NCBI GenBank assembly: GCA_047345645.1
Contig: JBLEFH010000006.1
DNA length: 64,000 nucleotides
Source: JBLEFH01 sp047345645
GTDB lineage: Bacteria > Pseudomonadota > Alphaproteobacteria > Rhodobacterales > Rhodobacteraceae
Reading direction: 5' to 3' (one strand)
The notes under the pieces were generated by a model that ran no database searches, had not been told where the DNA came from, and saw only the letters and a list, made by a program, of their open reading frames with translations. Positions 33,016 to 41,542 of the stretch are shown here, piece by piece. Each line of letters opens with the position of its first letter. Positions within the stretch are counted from its first letter, which is position 1. A program made the position numbers and the translations under genes.

Positions 33016-34401
33016 ATGCAAAAACTTTACGCTGGCACCAAACTCCGCAGCCTGCGCACCGGGCGCGGGCTGACCCAGAAAGACTTCGCCGCGAGCCTCG
33101 GCGTGTCGCTCTCCTATCTCAACCAAATGGAGAACAACAACCGCCCCGTCTCAACCGCCGTGGTCCTCGCGCTGGCCTCGGAATACGGCCTCGACGTGAC
33201 CGAGCTGTCTGCGGGCGACAATGCCCGGCTGATTGCGGATATGAAGGAGGCGCTGGCGGACCCGCTCTTTGGCGATCATGGCATCCAGCAGGCGGATCTC
33301 TCCCTCATCGCCTCCAACGCCCCCGCCATGGGCCGCGCCCTGCTGGACCTTTACCACGCGCATCTGCGGGCCAATGACCGGCTCGCCAGCCTCGATGCGC
33401 GGATGGATCAAAGCGTCCACAGCCCGGCGCCCTGGGAGGAGGTCCGCGATTTCTTCCATTATTGCGACAATTACCTCGACGCGATCGACCGCTCGGCGGA
33501 GACCATGACCCGCCAGATCGTGGGCGACGGGCCGCTCACCGAGGCCGCCATCATCGCCCATCTGGGCGCCATCGGGATCGAGGTGAAACACGCGCAGGAC
33601 GCGCCGCTGCGCCATTACGCGCTTGGCGAAGTGCTGCTCTCCGCCCGCGCCGGACCCGCCACCCGCATCTTCCAGCTCTGCCATCAACTGGCGCTGATCG
33701 CACGGGACGATCTGCTGGACGCCACCCTCGATCTCGCCCGGTTCCGCAATGCCGAGAGCCGCGAGATCTGCAAGATCGGCCTCGCCAATTACTTCGCCGG
33801 CGCGATGCTGATGCCCTATACCCGCTTCCACCGCGCCGCCCGAGAGACACGGCACGACCTCGAACGCCTCGCCGAGATGTTTGGCGCGAGCATCGAGCAG
33901 GTCGCGCACCGCCTCTCCACCCTCCAGCGCCCCGGCCTCAAGGGCGTGCCGTTCTTTTTCGTGCGGGTGGATCAGGCGGGGACGATCACCAAACGCCACT
34001 CGGCGACGGCCCTGCAATTCGCGCGCTTCGGCGGGGGCTGCCCGCTCTGGAACGTCCACCGCGCGTTTGAAACGCCGGGCCGCTTCCTGCGCCAACTGGC
34101 CGAAACCCCGGACGGACGGCGCTATTTCTGCCTCGCCCGCGACGTGTTCAAACCGGGCGGCCATTTCCGCGCCCCCACCCGCCGATTCGCGATTGGCCTC
34201 GGCTGCGAGATCACCCATGCGGACCAGATCGTCTATGCGGACGACCTCGCCCCCAACCGCGACAGCGCCTTCGAGCCCATCGGGATTTCCTGCCGGATTT
34301 GCCCGAGGCAAAGCTGCCACCAACGGGCCGTACCGCCCATGGACAGGCCGCTCAGGGTGGACCCGGACAGCCGGGATTTGCTGCCCTATCGGTTTGATTG
34401 A
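33016..34401 (+). CDS. pccR: Short-chain fatty acyl-CoA regulator (PccR/ScfR family)
   Basis: A 461-residue transcription factor. The N-terminal XRE-type HTH (GLTQKDFAASLGVSLSYLNQ, about residues 19-38) is followed by an IrrE/DUF955-like central region (residues about 150-300; IFQLCHQLALIARDD and LANYFAGAMLMPYTRFHRAA) and a C-terminal domain rich in Cys (ISCRICPRQSCHQRA) as in the DUF2083 region of this family. Relatives sense a short acyl-CoA (propionyl-CoA for PccR) and switch the carboxylase gene. Position directly divergent from pccB supports PccR rather than RamB/MccR relatives. The start ATG at 33016 overlaps the proposed operator end. Confidence 0.9.
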   Translation: MQKLYAGTKLRSLRTGRGLTQKDFAASLGVSLSYLNQMENNNRPVSTAVVLALASEYGLDVTELSAGDNARLIADMKEALADPLFGDHGIQQADLSLIASNAPAMGRALLDLYHAHLRANDRLASLDARMDQSVHSPAPWEEVRDFFHYCDNYLDAIDRSAETMTRQIVGDGPLTEAAIIAHLGAIGIEVKHAQDAPLRHYALGEVLLSARAGPATRIFQLCHQLALIARDDLLDATLDLARFRNAESREICKIGLANYFAGAMLMPYTRFHRAARETRHDLERLAEMFGASIEQVAHRLSTLQRPGLKGVPFFFVRVDQAGTITKRHSATALQFARFGGGCPLWNVHRAFETPGRFLRQLAETPDGRRYFCLARDVFKPGGHFRAPTRRFAIGLGCEITHADQIVYADDLAPNRDSAFEPIGISCRICPRQSCHQRAVPPMDRPLRVDPDSRDLLPYRFD

Positions 34402-34412
34402 GATTGCCTATT

Positions 34413-34426
34413 GTAAAATAGTTTAC
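34413..34426. promoter_or_regulatory. Short inverted repeat upstream of the AT-rich orphan gene
   Basis: GTAAA (34413-34417) and TTTAC (34422-34426) form an inverted repeat around ATAG, 42 bases before the start codon of the orphan and eleven bases after the pccR stop. It could be an operator for the orphan or simply AT-rich symmetry. No T run follows. Confidence 0.35.
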
Positions 34427-34468
34427 TCGGCCACATACTCAAGAAAATACTACACAAGGAGCGACAAT

Positions 34469-35059
34469 ATGATAAATAAAATGATAGATAAAAACCGAAT
34501 AGATCCAGGTAAATATGTCGTTAAAATTGAAATTAAATTCAAGAATGTTTATACAGAGGATTTTCATCTTAAATTACAAACATACGATCAAACAAATAAA
34601 TGTGTAATATACGTACTTCATGAAATTTTATACAGTAATATATTAGATACAATTAGTCATGACATATATCATAGCGATGATCTTATAAATATAGTCCCTC
34701 CCGAATTCGGAAGTTTTAAGTCAATTTTCTGGGTGAACTTCGCTGCAATTCTAGTTGCAATCAGCCAGGCATCTGAAAGCGATTTAACTAATGCTTTTCT
34801 GGAAGGATTGACCGAAAAAAACTTTCCTGAATGGGCGGCATATGCCGGTGAAGAGCTACGGAAAGAATTCGATACTTTTATGACGGAAGAAAATAGCGAG
34901 CTTAGCCAAGGAGCAATCGAGGCTAGAAGCAAATTCTTTCGCACATGTAAAGAGGACGAAGAGATCGAATCGATCCAATTTAACGATAAGACTCCGATTC
35001 ATCGTGATAAATTCGATAATTTTATTAAATACGAGGACCCCTCACCATACGAACCTTAA
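34469..35059 (+). CDS. Orphan AT-rich gene of unknown function (probable horizontal acquisition)
   Basis: A 196-residue protein that I cannot name. AAGGAG lies about 7 bases before the ATG. G+C is about 27% in 34501-34560 and 40% in 34861-34920, against 72% in a sample of the neighbouring pccR gene (33301-33360). Residues about 14-75 look like strands plus helix (GKYVVKIEIKFKNVYTEDFH, CVIYVLHEILY). A hydrophobic segment GSFKSIFWVNFAAILVAI (about 82-99) may touch or cross a membrane. A charged C-terminal half has FLEGLTEKNFPEWAAYAGEE, AIEARSKFFRTC and TPIHRDKFDNFIKY. These last motifs feel like a widespread family of accessory, possibly defence-linked orphans, but I cannot confirm that. Confidence 0.8.
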   Translation: MINKMIDKNRIDPGKYVVKIEIKFKNVYTEDFHLKLQTYDQTNKCVIYVLHEILYSNILDTISHDIYHSDDLINIVPPEFGSFKSIFWVNFAAILVAISQASESDLTNAFLEGLTEKNFPEWAAYAGEELRKEFDTFMTEENSELSQGAIEARSKFFRTCKEDEEIESIQFNDKTPIHRDKFDNFIKYEDPSPYEP

Positions 35060-35092
35060 ATATCATAATATTCCAAGATAGCGGAATGAACC

Positions 35093-35839
35093 TCACCCCA
35101 TCACCGCTTCCATCACTTCATCCGACATCTCGAAATTCGCGGTGACGTTCTGCACGTCGTCATCGTCTTCGAGCGCGTCGATGAGTTTCATGAGGGTGCG
35201 GCCGGAATCCTCGTCCACCTCGGTCGTGTTTTGCGGTTTCCAGACGAGTTTGGAGGTCTCGGATTCGCCGAGCTGCTCTTCCAAAGCGTTGGAGACATCG
35301 TTGAGGTCCGTGTCGGCGCACCAGATGATGTGGCCGTCTTCGTCGCTTTCCACATCCTCGGCGCCCGCTTCGATGGCGGCCATCATGATGTCGTCGGGCG
35401 CGCCTGCGGAGGCCGGGTAGACCACTTGGCCTTTGCGGTCGAACATGAAGGAGACCGCGCCGGTTTCGGCCAGATTGCCGCCGTTTTTCGAGAAGATCGA
35501 GCGGACATTGGAGGCGCTGCGGTTGCGGTTGTCGGTCATCACTTCGACGATCACCGCGACCCCGGCAGGGCCGTAGCCTTCATAGCGGATTTCGTCATAG
35601 GTGTCCGCGTCTCCGCCCGTCGCCTTTTTGATGGCCCGGTCGATATTGTCCTTGGGCATGGACTGCCCTTTGGCTTCCTTCACCGCGAGGCGCAGGCGCG
35701 GGTTTTTCTCAGGGTCCGGGTCGCCCATCTTCGCGGCGACGGTGATTTCCTTCGACAGTTTCGAGAACAGCTTCGAGCGCGCCGCGTCCTGACGGCCCTT
35801 GCGATGCTGAATATTTGCCCATTTTGAATGGCCAGCCAT
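35093..35839 (-). CDS. yebC: YebC/PmpR family protein (TACO1-type translation/transcription factor)
   Basis: A 248-residue cytoplasmic protein. The family start MAGHSKWANIQHRKGRQDAA is at 35839, followed by RLRLAVKEAKGQSMPKDNID, then the signature YEGYGPAGVAVIVEVMTDN. The length is typical. Members act on gene expression; recent work on relatives points to relief of ribosome stalling at proline-rich sequences, while older annotation calls them transcriptional regulators. This genome does encode proline-rich proteins (see 10690-11664), but no link is shown. It converges with the AT-rich orphan gene. Confidence 0.95.
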   Translation of the reverse strand: MAGHSKWANIQHRKGRQDAARSKLFSKLSKEITVAAKMGDPDPEKNPRLRLAVKEAKGQSMPKDNIDRAIKKATGGDADTYDEIRYEGYGPAGVAVIVEVMTDNRNRSASNVRSIFSKNGGNLAETGAVSFMFDRKGQVVYPASAGAPDDIMMAAIEAGAEDVESDEDGHIIWCADTDLNDVSNALEEQLGESETSKLVWKPQNTTEVDEDSGRTLMKLIDALEDDDDVQNVTANFEMSDEVMEAVMG

Positions 35840-35915
35840 GTGACACCCCGTGAAATGATTTGGGGGGCAATATAACCCGGCGCGCGCCCGGTGCAAGGCA
35901 GGTTCGGTGTGGGCG

Positions 35916-36368
35916 TCAGGCTTGGGGCTCGTGGAGCGCCGCGTAGGCTTGCAGAATCTCCGGCATGGCCTCTTCGGGCGGGAAGGAGGGGAAGCTGTGT
36001 TCGGCGCCGGTCTCAACCCAAGCGAATTTCTCGGCGGTGCAAGTTTCGGCGAAGGGCGGGAACTGGTCCGCGTCGTCCATCATCGAGCCGCGCACCATGA
36101 CCAGCCCGTCGAGGCGGGCGGGACGGGAGAACACCCAGGACAGGCATTCGGGGCAGAAATTATGCTCGGTCTCGCCTTTGAGGCCGCCGAGGACCGGGTC
36201 GCCCTTGGTGACGGAGAAGGCCGGTTCGGGGTGCATTTCGCTCATGGAAAAGGCGCTGCCGGTCATTTTCTGGCAGCCCTTGCAATGGCAGGCGACGCTC
36301 ATCAGCGGCGGGCCGGCGAGGCTGATTTCAAGCGCGCCGCAGCGGCAGGATCCGGTTCGGTTGGCCAT
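35916..36368 (-). CDS. GFA family zinc-binding protein
   Basis: A 150-residue member of the GFA (glutathione-dependent formaldehyde-activating-like) family. Two zinc sites are visible as CRCGAL, CHCKGCQ and CPEC. The start at 36368 (MANRTGSCRCG) is the usual position. Most family members have no proven function and few are true formaldehyde-activating enzymes, so I keep the family name only. Confidence 0.88.
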   Translation of the reverse strand: MANRTGSCRCGALEISLAGPPLMSVACHCKGCQKMTGSAFSMSEMHPEPAFSVTKGDPVLGGLKGETEHNFCPECLSWVFSRPARLDGLVMVRGSMMDDADQFPPFAETCTAEKFAWVETGAEHSFPSFPPEEAMPEILQAYAALHEPQA

Positions 36369-36440
36369 CGGTGTCTCCCTTGTTTGCGTGTAGCCTAACC
36401 GCTCTTGCCCTCTCGCCAAAGGGAGAATCTACGCGCGAAA

Positions 36441-38219
36441 TCAGAGGGGGAAGAAAATCGGGATCATCACGCTCGCCACCGCGCACATAATGAGGTTGAG
36501 CGGCAGGCCCGCGCGGGTGAAATCGGTGAATTTATAGCCGCCGGGACCGTAGACGAGCGTGTTGGTCTGATAGCCGATGGGGGTCGCGAAACTGGCGGAG
36601 GCGCCGAGCATGACGGCCACCACCAGCGGGCGCGGATCGACGCCGAGTTGGCTGGCGAGCCCGATGGCCACGGGGGTCACGACCACGGCGACGGCGTTGT
36701 TGGAGACGAGTTCCGTGAGGATGGTCGCGATAAGGTAGACCGCCGTGATGATTGCCCAATGGGGGAGCCCGTCGAGGATTGGGGCGACGGCGGCGGCGAT
36801 GAGCGCGACGGCCCCGGAATTGTCGAGCGCGGCCCCGACCATCAGCATGGCGAAGATGAGCGCGAGGAGCGGAATGTCGATGAAGGAAAACGCCTCGTCG
36901 CTGTCGATGCAGCGGGTGGCGAGGACGATCACGAGGCCGAGCAGCGCCAGCGGCAGGATCGCAGCGACCCCGAAGGCGGAGAGCGCGACCACGGCGGCGA
37001 GCACGCCGATCACGATGGGGGCGTGCTGGCGGCGATAGGGCAGATCGGTCGGTTGGGAGACGTCCACGAGGTCGACGTCGCGGGCGAGGCGCGAGATGTC
37101 TTCCGGCGCGCCTTCGAGGAGCAGCGTGTCGCCGACGCGGACGATCACCTCGTCAAGCTGGCGGCCAAGGTTCTGGTTCCGGCGGTGGACGGCGAGCGGA
37201 TACACACCGTAGCGGCGGCGCAGGCGCAGCGAGCCGAGCGAGCGGCCCACGAGTTTGCAGCCCGGCGAGATCAGCGCTTCGACCGTGGTGGTCTTCTGCG
37301 AGCTGAGTTTATCGACCATGGCGAGCGCGCGGCTTTCCTTGAGGCCCAGAAGCTCGTTGACCCCGGTGCGCAGGACGACGCGGTCGCCCTCCTCCAGCAT
37401 GACATCGGGCAATTGGCGGCGGAGCGACTCGTTATGGCGCAGCACGTCGATGATGCGCATCCCTTCGCGGGCGAAGAGATCCACCTCGCTCACCATGCGG
37501 CCCGCCACGGGGGAGCCTTCGGGGATCGCGACCTCGGTGAAGAATTTCATCTGTTTCTTGCCGATCAGCATGTCGCCCATGCTCTCGCGGGCGGGCAGGA
37601 GCGGCATCCCGATGAGGCGGATATAGACCACGCCGACAAGGGCCATGACGGCGGCGACGGGTGTGACCTCGAACATCGAGAACGCATCGAGGCCGGAGCC
37701 GCGCGCCACACCATCGACGAGCAGGTTGGTGGAGGTGCCGATCAGGGTGCACATGCCGCCCAGGATGGCCAAATAGGAGAGCGGGATCAGCAGTTTGGAG
37801 GCCGGGATTTTCAGCACCTGGGCAAGCTGCATCACCACGGGGATCATGACGACGACGATCGGCGTGTTGTTCATGAAGGCCGAAGCGATCAGCACCATGG
37901 CCGTGATCCCGCCAAGCACCCGGACCGGGTAGACCGCCGCATATTCGGTGATCTGGTTCGACATGTAGGAGAGCGCCCCGGTGCGCACCAGCCCGCCGGA
38001 GAGGACGAACATGGCCGCGATGGTCCATGGGGCGGGGTTGGCGAAGACATCGACCATATCATCGGCGGGCAGAAGGCCGGTGACGACCATCGCCGTCGCG
38101 CCGAGCATGGCGGTGACTTCGGGGGGATATCTCTCGGAGATAAAGAGCGCCAACATGGCCATGACGATCGCCAGTGCCAACCACGCCTCGAACTGTGGAA
38201 TCTGTGTCAGAAAGTCCAA
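36441..38219 (-). CDS. SLC13-type permease with TrkA-C (RCK_C) domains
   Basis: A roughly 592-residue anion permease of the SLC13/CitT/ArsB type. About ten to twelve membrane helices are split by a soluble block of two TrkA-C domains (about residues 200-370: VDLFAREGMRIIDVLRHNES and LIGLKESRALAM-like text), an architecture linked to dicarboxylate, sulfate or other divalent anion transport. Helices include LALAIVMAMLALFI and AIITAVYLIATILTELVSNN, followed by AVAVVVTPVAIGLA. No ATG fits the N terminus. I prefer the TTG at 38219 (giving M/L-DFLTQIPQ); another TTG at 38279 is possible. Substrate unknown. Confidence 0.85.
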   Translation of the reverse strand: MDFLTQIPQFEAWLALAIVMAMLALFISERYPPEVTAMLGATAMVVTGLLPADDMVDVFANPAPWTIAAMFVLSGGLVRTGALSYMSNQITEYAAVYPVRVLGGITAMVLIASAFMNNTPIVVVMIPVVMQLAQVLKIPASKLLIPLSYLAILGGMCTLIGTSTNLLVDGVARGSGLDAFSMFEVTPVAAVMALVGVVYIRLIGMPLLPARESMGDMLIGKKQMKFFTEVAIPEGSPVAGRMVSEVDLFAREGMRIIDVLRHNESLRRQLPDVMLEEGDRVVLRTGVNELLGLKESRALAMVDKLSSQKTTTVEALISPGCKLVGRSLGSLRLRRRYGVYPLAVHRRNQNLGRQLDEVIVRVGDTLLLEGAPEDISRLARDVDLVDVSQPTDLPYRRQHAPIVIGVLAAVVALSAFGVAAILPLALLGLVIVLATRCIDSDEAFSFIDIPLLALIFAMLMVGAALDNSGAVALIAAAVAPILDGLPHWAIITAVYLIATILTELVSNNAVAVVVTPVAIGLASQLGVDPRPLVVAVMLGASASFATPIGYQTNTLVYGPGGYKFTDFTRAGLPLNLIMCAVASVMIPIFFPL

Positions 38220-38336
38220 GCTGTTATCCGAAATTAGGGCAACGGCGCTGAAGATGGCGCATCGGGGGGGCAGTTGCAAGAGGAGTCGCGCGCCGCAATG
38301 AAACCCTTTTCAGGGCGGGGTGTGTCAAGGCAGGCG

Positions 38337-39140
38337 TCAGTGTGTCTGGCTGAGATGGCCGCCGACGCGCAGCGGCGAAACCGATTTGGCCTGCCCGCGT
38401 GGGCCGGTTTCCACGAGAACGCCGCTGAGGGTCGCCGGGCCTTCGGCGGGGTTGAACCGCCCTTTGGCCATGCCGGTGATGAAACGGCGCATCGGCTCGG
38501 TTTTGTCCATGCCGATCACCGAATGATAATCGCCGCACATGCCCGCATCGCTGAGATATGCCGTGCCGCCCGGCAGGACCATGTGATCGGCGGTCGGGAC
38601 ATGGGTGTGGGTGCCGACGACGAGCGAGGCGCGCCCGTCGCAAAAATGCCCGACGCCCATTTTCTCCGAGGTGGCTTCGGCGTGGATATCCACGATGGCG
38701 GCATCGACCCCCTGCCCCAACGGATGGCGCTTGAGGATCTGATCGAGGGCGGAGAACGGGTCGCTAAAGGGCTGTTTCATGAAAACCTGCCCGAGCACCT
38801 GCACCACCAGCACCTTGCGCGAGCCGATGGTGAAGACGCGCGCGCCCACGCCGGGCGCATCCTTGGCGATGTTCATCGGGCGCAGGATTCGCGGGTCGTC
38901 CTCCACCGCGCGGAGCATGTCTTTCTGGTCGAACGCATGATCGCCAAGGGTGACGCAATCGGCTCCCGCCTCGAACAAGAGGTTGGCGTGATCGCGGGTG
39001 AGGCCCCGTCCATGGCTGGCATTCTCGCCGTTGACCACGACGAAATCGAGCCCCAGATCGCGCCGCAGCGCCGGCAGTTTTTCGGCGACCGCATTTCGGC
39101 CCGCCTTGCCCATCACATCGCCAAGAAAGAGCAGCTTCAT
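38337..39140 (-). CDS. YmdB-like metallophosphoesterase (TIGR00282 type)
   Basis: A 267-residue binuclear-metal phosphodiesterase. Family motifs are FLGDVMGKAGR (metal Asp), VVVNGENASHGRGL (Asn/His), DHAFDQ and the C-terminal GTHTHVPTADHMVLPGGTAY. Bacillus YmdB-type enzymes hydrolyse cyclic nucleotides such as 2',3'-cAMP. Here the biological substrate is open. It overlaps the cyclo-ligase gene by four bases (ATGA), a pairing likely to be transcribed together with 6S RNA upstream. Confidence 0.93.
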   Translation of the reverse strand: MKLLFLGDVMGKAGRNAVAEKLPALRRDLGLDFVVVNGENASHGRGLTRDHANLLFEAGADCVTLGDHAFDQKDMLRAVEDDPRILRPMNIAKDAPGVGARVFTIGSRKVLVVQVLGQVFMKQPFSDPFSALDQILKRHPLGQGVDAAIVDIHAEATSEKMGVGHFCDGRASLVVGTHTHVPTADHMVLPGGTAYLSDAGMCGDYHSVIGMDKTEPMRRFITGMAKGRFNPAEGPATLSGVLVETGPRGQAKSVSPLRVGGHLSQTH

Positions 39141-39694
39141 ATCTGGATCACCCTTTCCTCGGTGATGATGGTCTCAAGATGGATGTCATGCGCCTCGGCG
39201 GGCACCAGCGGCACCTGTTGAAACGCGAACCCCACGCCAAGGCGGCGGGCGGCGGGATGCGCCGCGAAACTGCGGTCGTAATATCCGCCGCCATAGCCAA
39301 GGCGGGTGCCATTTTTGTCGAAGGCCAGAAGCGGCGCAAGGATAACGTCAGGGCTGACGGGATCGCCCTGTTCGGGGATTTGCACGCCGTAGCGGCCCTC
39401 GGTCATGGGTGTTTGGGGCGTCCAGAGGCGGAAGGTGAGCGGCGCGGCCTTGGCGGTGACGACCGGGAGCGCGACCTTGTGGCGGGCGGAGAGGTCTTCC
39501 AGCGCGGGCCGGATATCCGCCTCGCTGCCAATGGGCCAGTAGCCTGCGATGATCGCATCCTCTGCCGCATCGGCGAGAAAACCGGCAAGCCGCGTGTTCA
39601 GCGCCGCACTCAGCGCCGCGCGCTCCGCGGTGTCGCGGCGCTGGCGAATCTCGCGCCGGAGCGCGGCTTTGGGATCGTCATCTACCGATTGCAT
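39137..39694 (-). CDS. 5-formyltetrahydrofolate cyclo-ligase
   Basis: A 185-residue ATP-dependent enzyme that converts 5-formyl-THF to methenyl-THF. N-terminal basic KAALRREIRQRRDT, central VILAPLLAFDKNGTRLGYGG and YYDRSF complete the family signature. The start MQSVDDDPK at 39694 is chosen because the sequence resembles the family from there; the frame extends upstream into the 6S RNA gene. The position directly behind 6S RNA is a conserved bacterial arrangement (ssrS-ygfA), here followed by the YmdB-like gene. Confidence 0.95.
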   Translation of the reverse strand: MQSVDDDPKAALRREIRQRRDTAERAALSAALNTRLAGFLADAAEDAIIAGYWPIGSEADIRPALEDLSARHKVALPVVTAKAAPLTFRLWTPQTPMTEGRYGVQIPEQGDPVSPDVILAPLLAFDKNGTRLGYGGGYYDRSFAAHPAARRLGVGFAFQQVPLVPAEAHDIHLETIITEERVIQI

Positions 39695-39704
39695 AAGCGC
39701 CTTT

Positions 39705-39880
39705 AGCGCAGGTGGCGGGCCCGTAGCAACCGTGGGGCGCACAGATTCCCGAGAGCCTGGTAAACCAGGTGGGCGCCAGGTGCGATAGGCCAGGGCCAGT
39801 CGCAGAGCCGGCTCCCTTTCGAGAAATTAAGGCCACTGGAATACAGGGCCCACACGCGAGGAACAGCACCCGCCGAGGAC
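39705..39880 (-). ncRNA. ssrS: 6S RNA (approximate ends)
   Basis: The stretch between the CDF exporter and 5-formyl-THF cyclo-ligase genes is non-coding and highly structured on the minus strand. Terminal pairing GGCGGG (39869-39874) with CCCGCC (39714-39719), then GTGTGGG with CCCCAC and ATTCC with GGAAT, leaves an open central region containing a CCTGG-TTTA-CCAGG hairpin, matching the long-stem/central-bubble plan of 6S RNA. 6S RNA binds sigma70 RNA polymerase in stationary phase. Its position upstream of the cyclo-ligase gene is the classical locus. Ends are estimates. Confidence 0.8.
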
Positions 39881-39935
39881 ATGAGATAGGAGTTTGCCGG
39901 GCGGGCGCAAGGGGTTCGGTTGAGAAAGTCGCGCG

Positions 39936-40988
39936 TCAGGTCGCCGGAAGCTCGCCCGGACGGGCGGGGCGCTCTTCCTCCTCGTCATGGTCATGGCCAG
40001 CGTGATCGCCGTCTTCGCCATGGCTGTGACCGGAATGATCGCCCTCCGCGCCATGGCCGTCCGGCGCGCCCTCATCGGCGCAATCGGCACCGGGGGCTTC
40101 GATCTCGACGGTGGCGTGGCTGATGTTGAACTCATTTTCCAGCACCGCCTTGAGGTCGCGCTTCACGGTTTCCGCATCGCTGCCTTCGGTCAGCCGGGCA
40201 TGGAGCGTCGCCATGGGGCGGGCCTCATTGATCGACCAGACATGCATGTGGTGGATATCCGCAACGCCGCTGACCTTCTCCAGCGCCGCCTTGGCCGCCG
40301 GTTGATCGAAGCCCGACGGGGCCGCTTCGAGCAGGATGCGCCCGCTTTCGCGCACGATGGTCCAAGCCGCGCGCAGGATGATGACGGAGACGAGGACAGA
40401 GAGGATCGGGTCGATCTTCACCCAGCCGGTCCACATGATGATGATGGAGGCCACCAGCGCCGCGACGGAGCCGAGCATGTCGCCCATCACATGGAGCGCC
40501 GCCGCGCGCACGTTGAGCGTGTTGCTTTCGCCGCGGGTCAGGATCCAGAAGCTCAGCGCGTTGACCGCGAGGCCCGCGAGGGCGATCCAGAACATCAGCC
40601 CGCCGAGGATCTCCACCGGCTCGCGCCAGCGCTCGATCGCCTCGATGGTGATCCAGATGGCGATGGCAAAGAGCGCGATGCCGTTGACGAAGGCCGCGAG
40701 GACGGCGAGTCGGTCAAACCCATAGCTGCGTTTCGCATCCGCCGGGCGCAGCGCAAAGCGCAGGGCGAAGAACGCCATGGTGAGCGCCGCGAAGTCCGTG
40801 AGCATGTGCCCGGCATCGGCCAGAAGCGCGAGCGAGCCGGAGATGATGCCGCCCGCCACTTCGGCCAGCATGAAGCCGCCGGTGATCGCTGCCGCAAAGC
40901 CGAGAGATTTCGCATCGCCGCCGCCATGAACATGGCCTGCGCCGTGGCTGTGATTATGTCCGCTGTGATCGTCGTGATTATGTGCCAT
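39936..40988 (-). CDS. Cation diffusion facilitator (zinc/cobalt/cadmium exporter)
   Basis: A 350-residue CDF inner-membrane exporter with His-rich ends: an N-terminal MAHNHDDHSGHNHSHGAGHV (from 40988) and a C-terminal HGAEGDHSGHSHGEDGDHAG. Six membrane helices are visible, with the metal site ADAGHMLTDFAAL in helix 2 and LHVMGDMLGSVAAL (HxxxD) in helix 5, followed by a cytoplasmic domain (IHHMHVWSINE, VEIEAPGADCADE). The doubled His tails suggest buffering of incoming Zn2+. No metal regulator adjoins it. Confidence 0.94.
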   Translation of the reverse strand: MAHNHDDHSGHNHSHGAGHVHGGGDAKSLGFAAAITGGFMLAEVAGGIISGSLALLADAGHMLTDFAALTMAFFALRFALRPADAKRSYGFDRLAVLAAFVNGIALFAIAIWITIEAIERWREPVEILGGLMFWIALAGLAVNALSFWILTRGESNTLNVRAAALHVMGDMLGSVAALVASIIIMWTGWVKIDPILSVLVSVIILRAAWTIVRESGRILLEAAPSGFDQPAAKAALEKVSGVADIHHMHVWSINEARPMATLHARLTEGSDAETVKRDLKAVLENEFNISHATVEIEAPGADCADEGAPDGHGAEGDHSGHSHGEDGDHAGHDHDEEEERPARPGELPAT

Positions 40989-41062
40989 GGGGCGAAATCT
41001 ACGCGGATGAGTCGGGCGCGGCAAGGCGTTAACGTATAACAAAATAAGGGTTTGGCGCTTGC

Positions 41063-41090
41063 TTGCCGGTAAATGTTCACGTTATATTCT
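41063..41090 (+). promoter_or_regulatory. SOS-type promoter of mmcB (LexA box inside the promoter)
   Basis: A -35 TTGCCG (41063-41068) and -10 TATTCT (41085-41090) with 16-base spacing put the start point at about 41096-41097, i.e. at the ATG itself. A GTTC-N7-ATTC (41075-41089), one base from the alphaproteobacterial LexA consensus GTTC-N7-GTTC, overlaps the spacer and -10, so bound LexA would block RNA polymerase. Confidence 0.65.
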
Positions 41091-41095
41091 TTTTC

Positions 41096-41542
41096 ATGGA
41101 AATCGCACCCGACACCCCGCTTTTCGGCCCCGCCATCGCGCGTGGCACCTGCCGCCTTCTGGCGAGCCATGGCTTTTCCTGCCTGACGGAAATGACGCTG
41201 AAAACGCGGCTCCGGGCGGATGTGATGGCGCTCGGGCCGAAGGGGGAAATCTGGATCGTCGAGTGCAAATCGAGTCGCGCCGATTTCCAGTCGGACCGGA
41301 AATGGCAGGGCTATCTCGAATGGTGCGACCGGTTCTTTTTCGCGGTCCCGCCGGGGTTCCCGGAAGAGATCCTGCCGCCGGAGCCGGGGCTTATCCGCGC
41401 CGATGCCTGGGACGGGGAGGTGATCCGGGACGCGCCGCTTGATGCGCTGGCGGGGGCGCGGCGCAAGGCGGTAACGTTGAAGCTCGCCCGAGACGGGCTG
41501 CGCCGCTGGCAGGCGCTGGCCGATGCCGCCCTGCCCGGCTGA
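41096..41542 (+). CDS. mmcB: MmcB family DNA repair protein
   Basis: A 148-residue soluble protein of the MmcB group. It resembles a small nuclease-like (PD-(D/E)xK) core: CLTEMTLKTRLRADVMAL, then EIWIVECKSSRADFQSDRKW with the E-x-K pair, then GYLEWCDRFFFAVPP. Caulobacter MmcB is SOS-induced and contributes to mitomycin C resistance. An SOS-type box sits inside the promoter, and the mapped promoter leaves no leader for a ribosome binding site, so the mRNA may be leaderless. The ATG at 41096 is the first that gives a family-like N terminus. Confidence 0.85.
   Translation: MEIAPDTPLFGPAIARGTCRLLASHGFSCLTEMTLKTRLRADVMALGPKGEIWIVECKSSRADFQSDRKWQGYLEWCDRFFFAVPPGFPEEILPPEPGLIRADAWDGEVIRDAPLDALAGARRKAVTLKLARDGLRRWQALADAALPG

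Noticed and set aside
34402..35092. Direct repeats or att-like sites flanking the AT-rich orphan
   Set aside because: I compared the two flanks by eye and found no shared repeat or tRNA end; the mode of acquisition stays open.
36405..38237. A 610-codon open frame on the plus strand opposite the SLC13 permease
   Set aside because: It is a shadow of the high-G+C permease gene: His/Arg/Gly/Asp-rich low-complexity translation, no recognisable domain, and no ribosome site.
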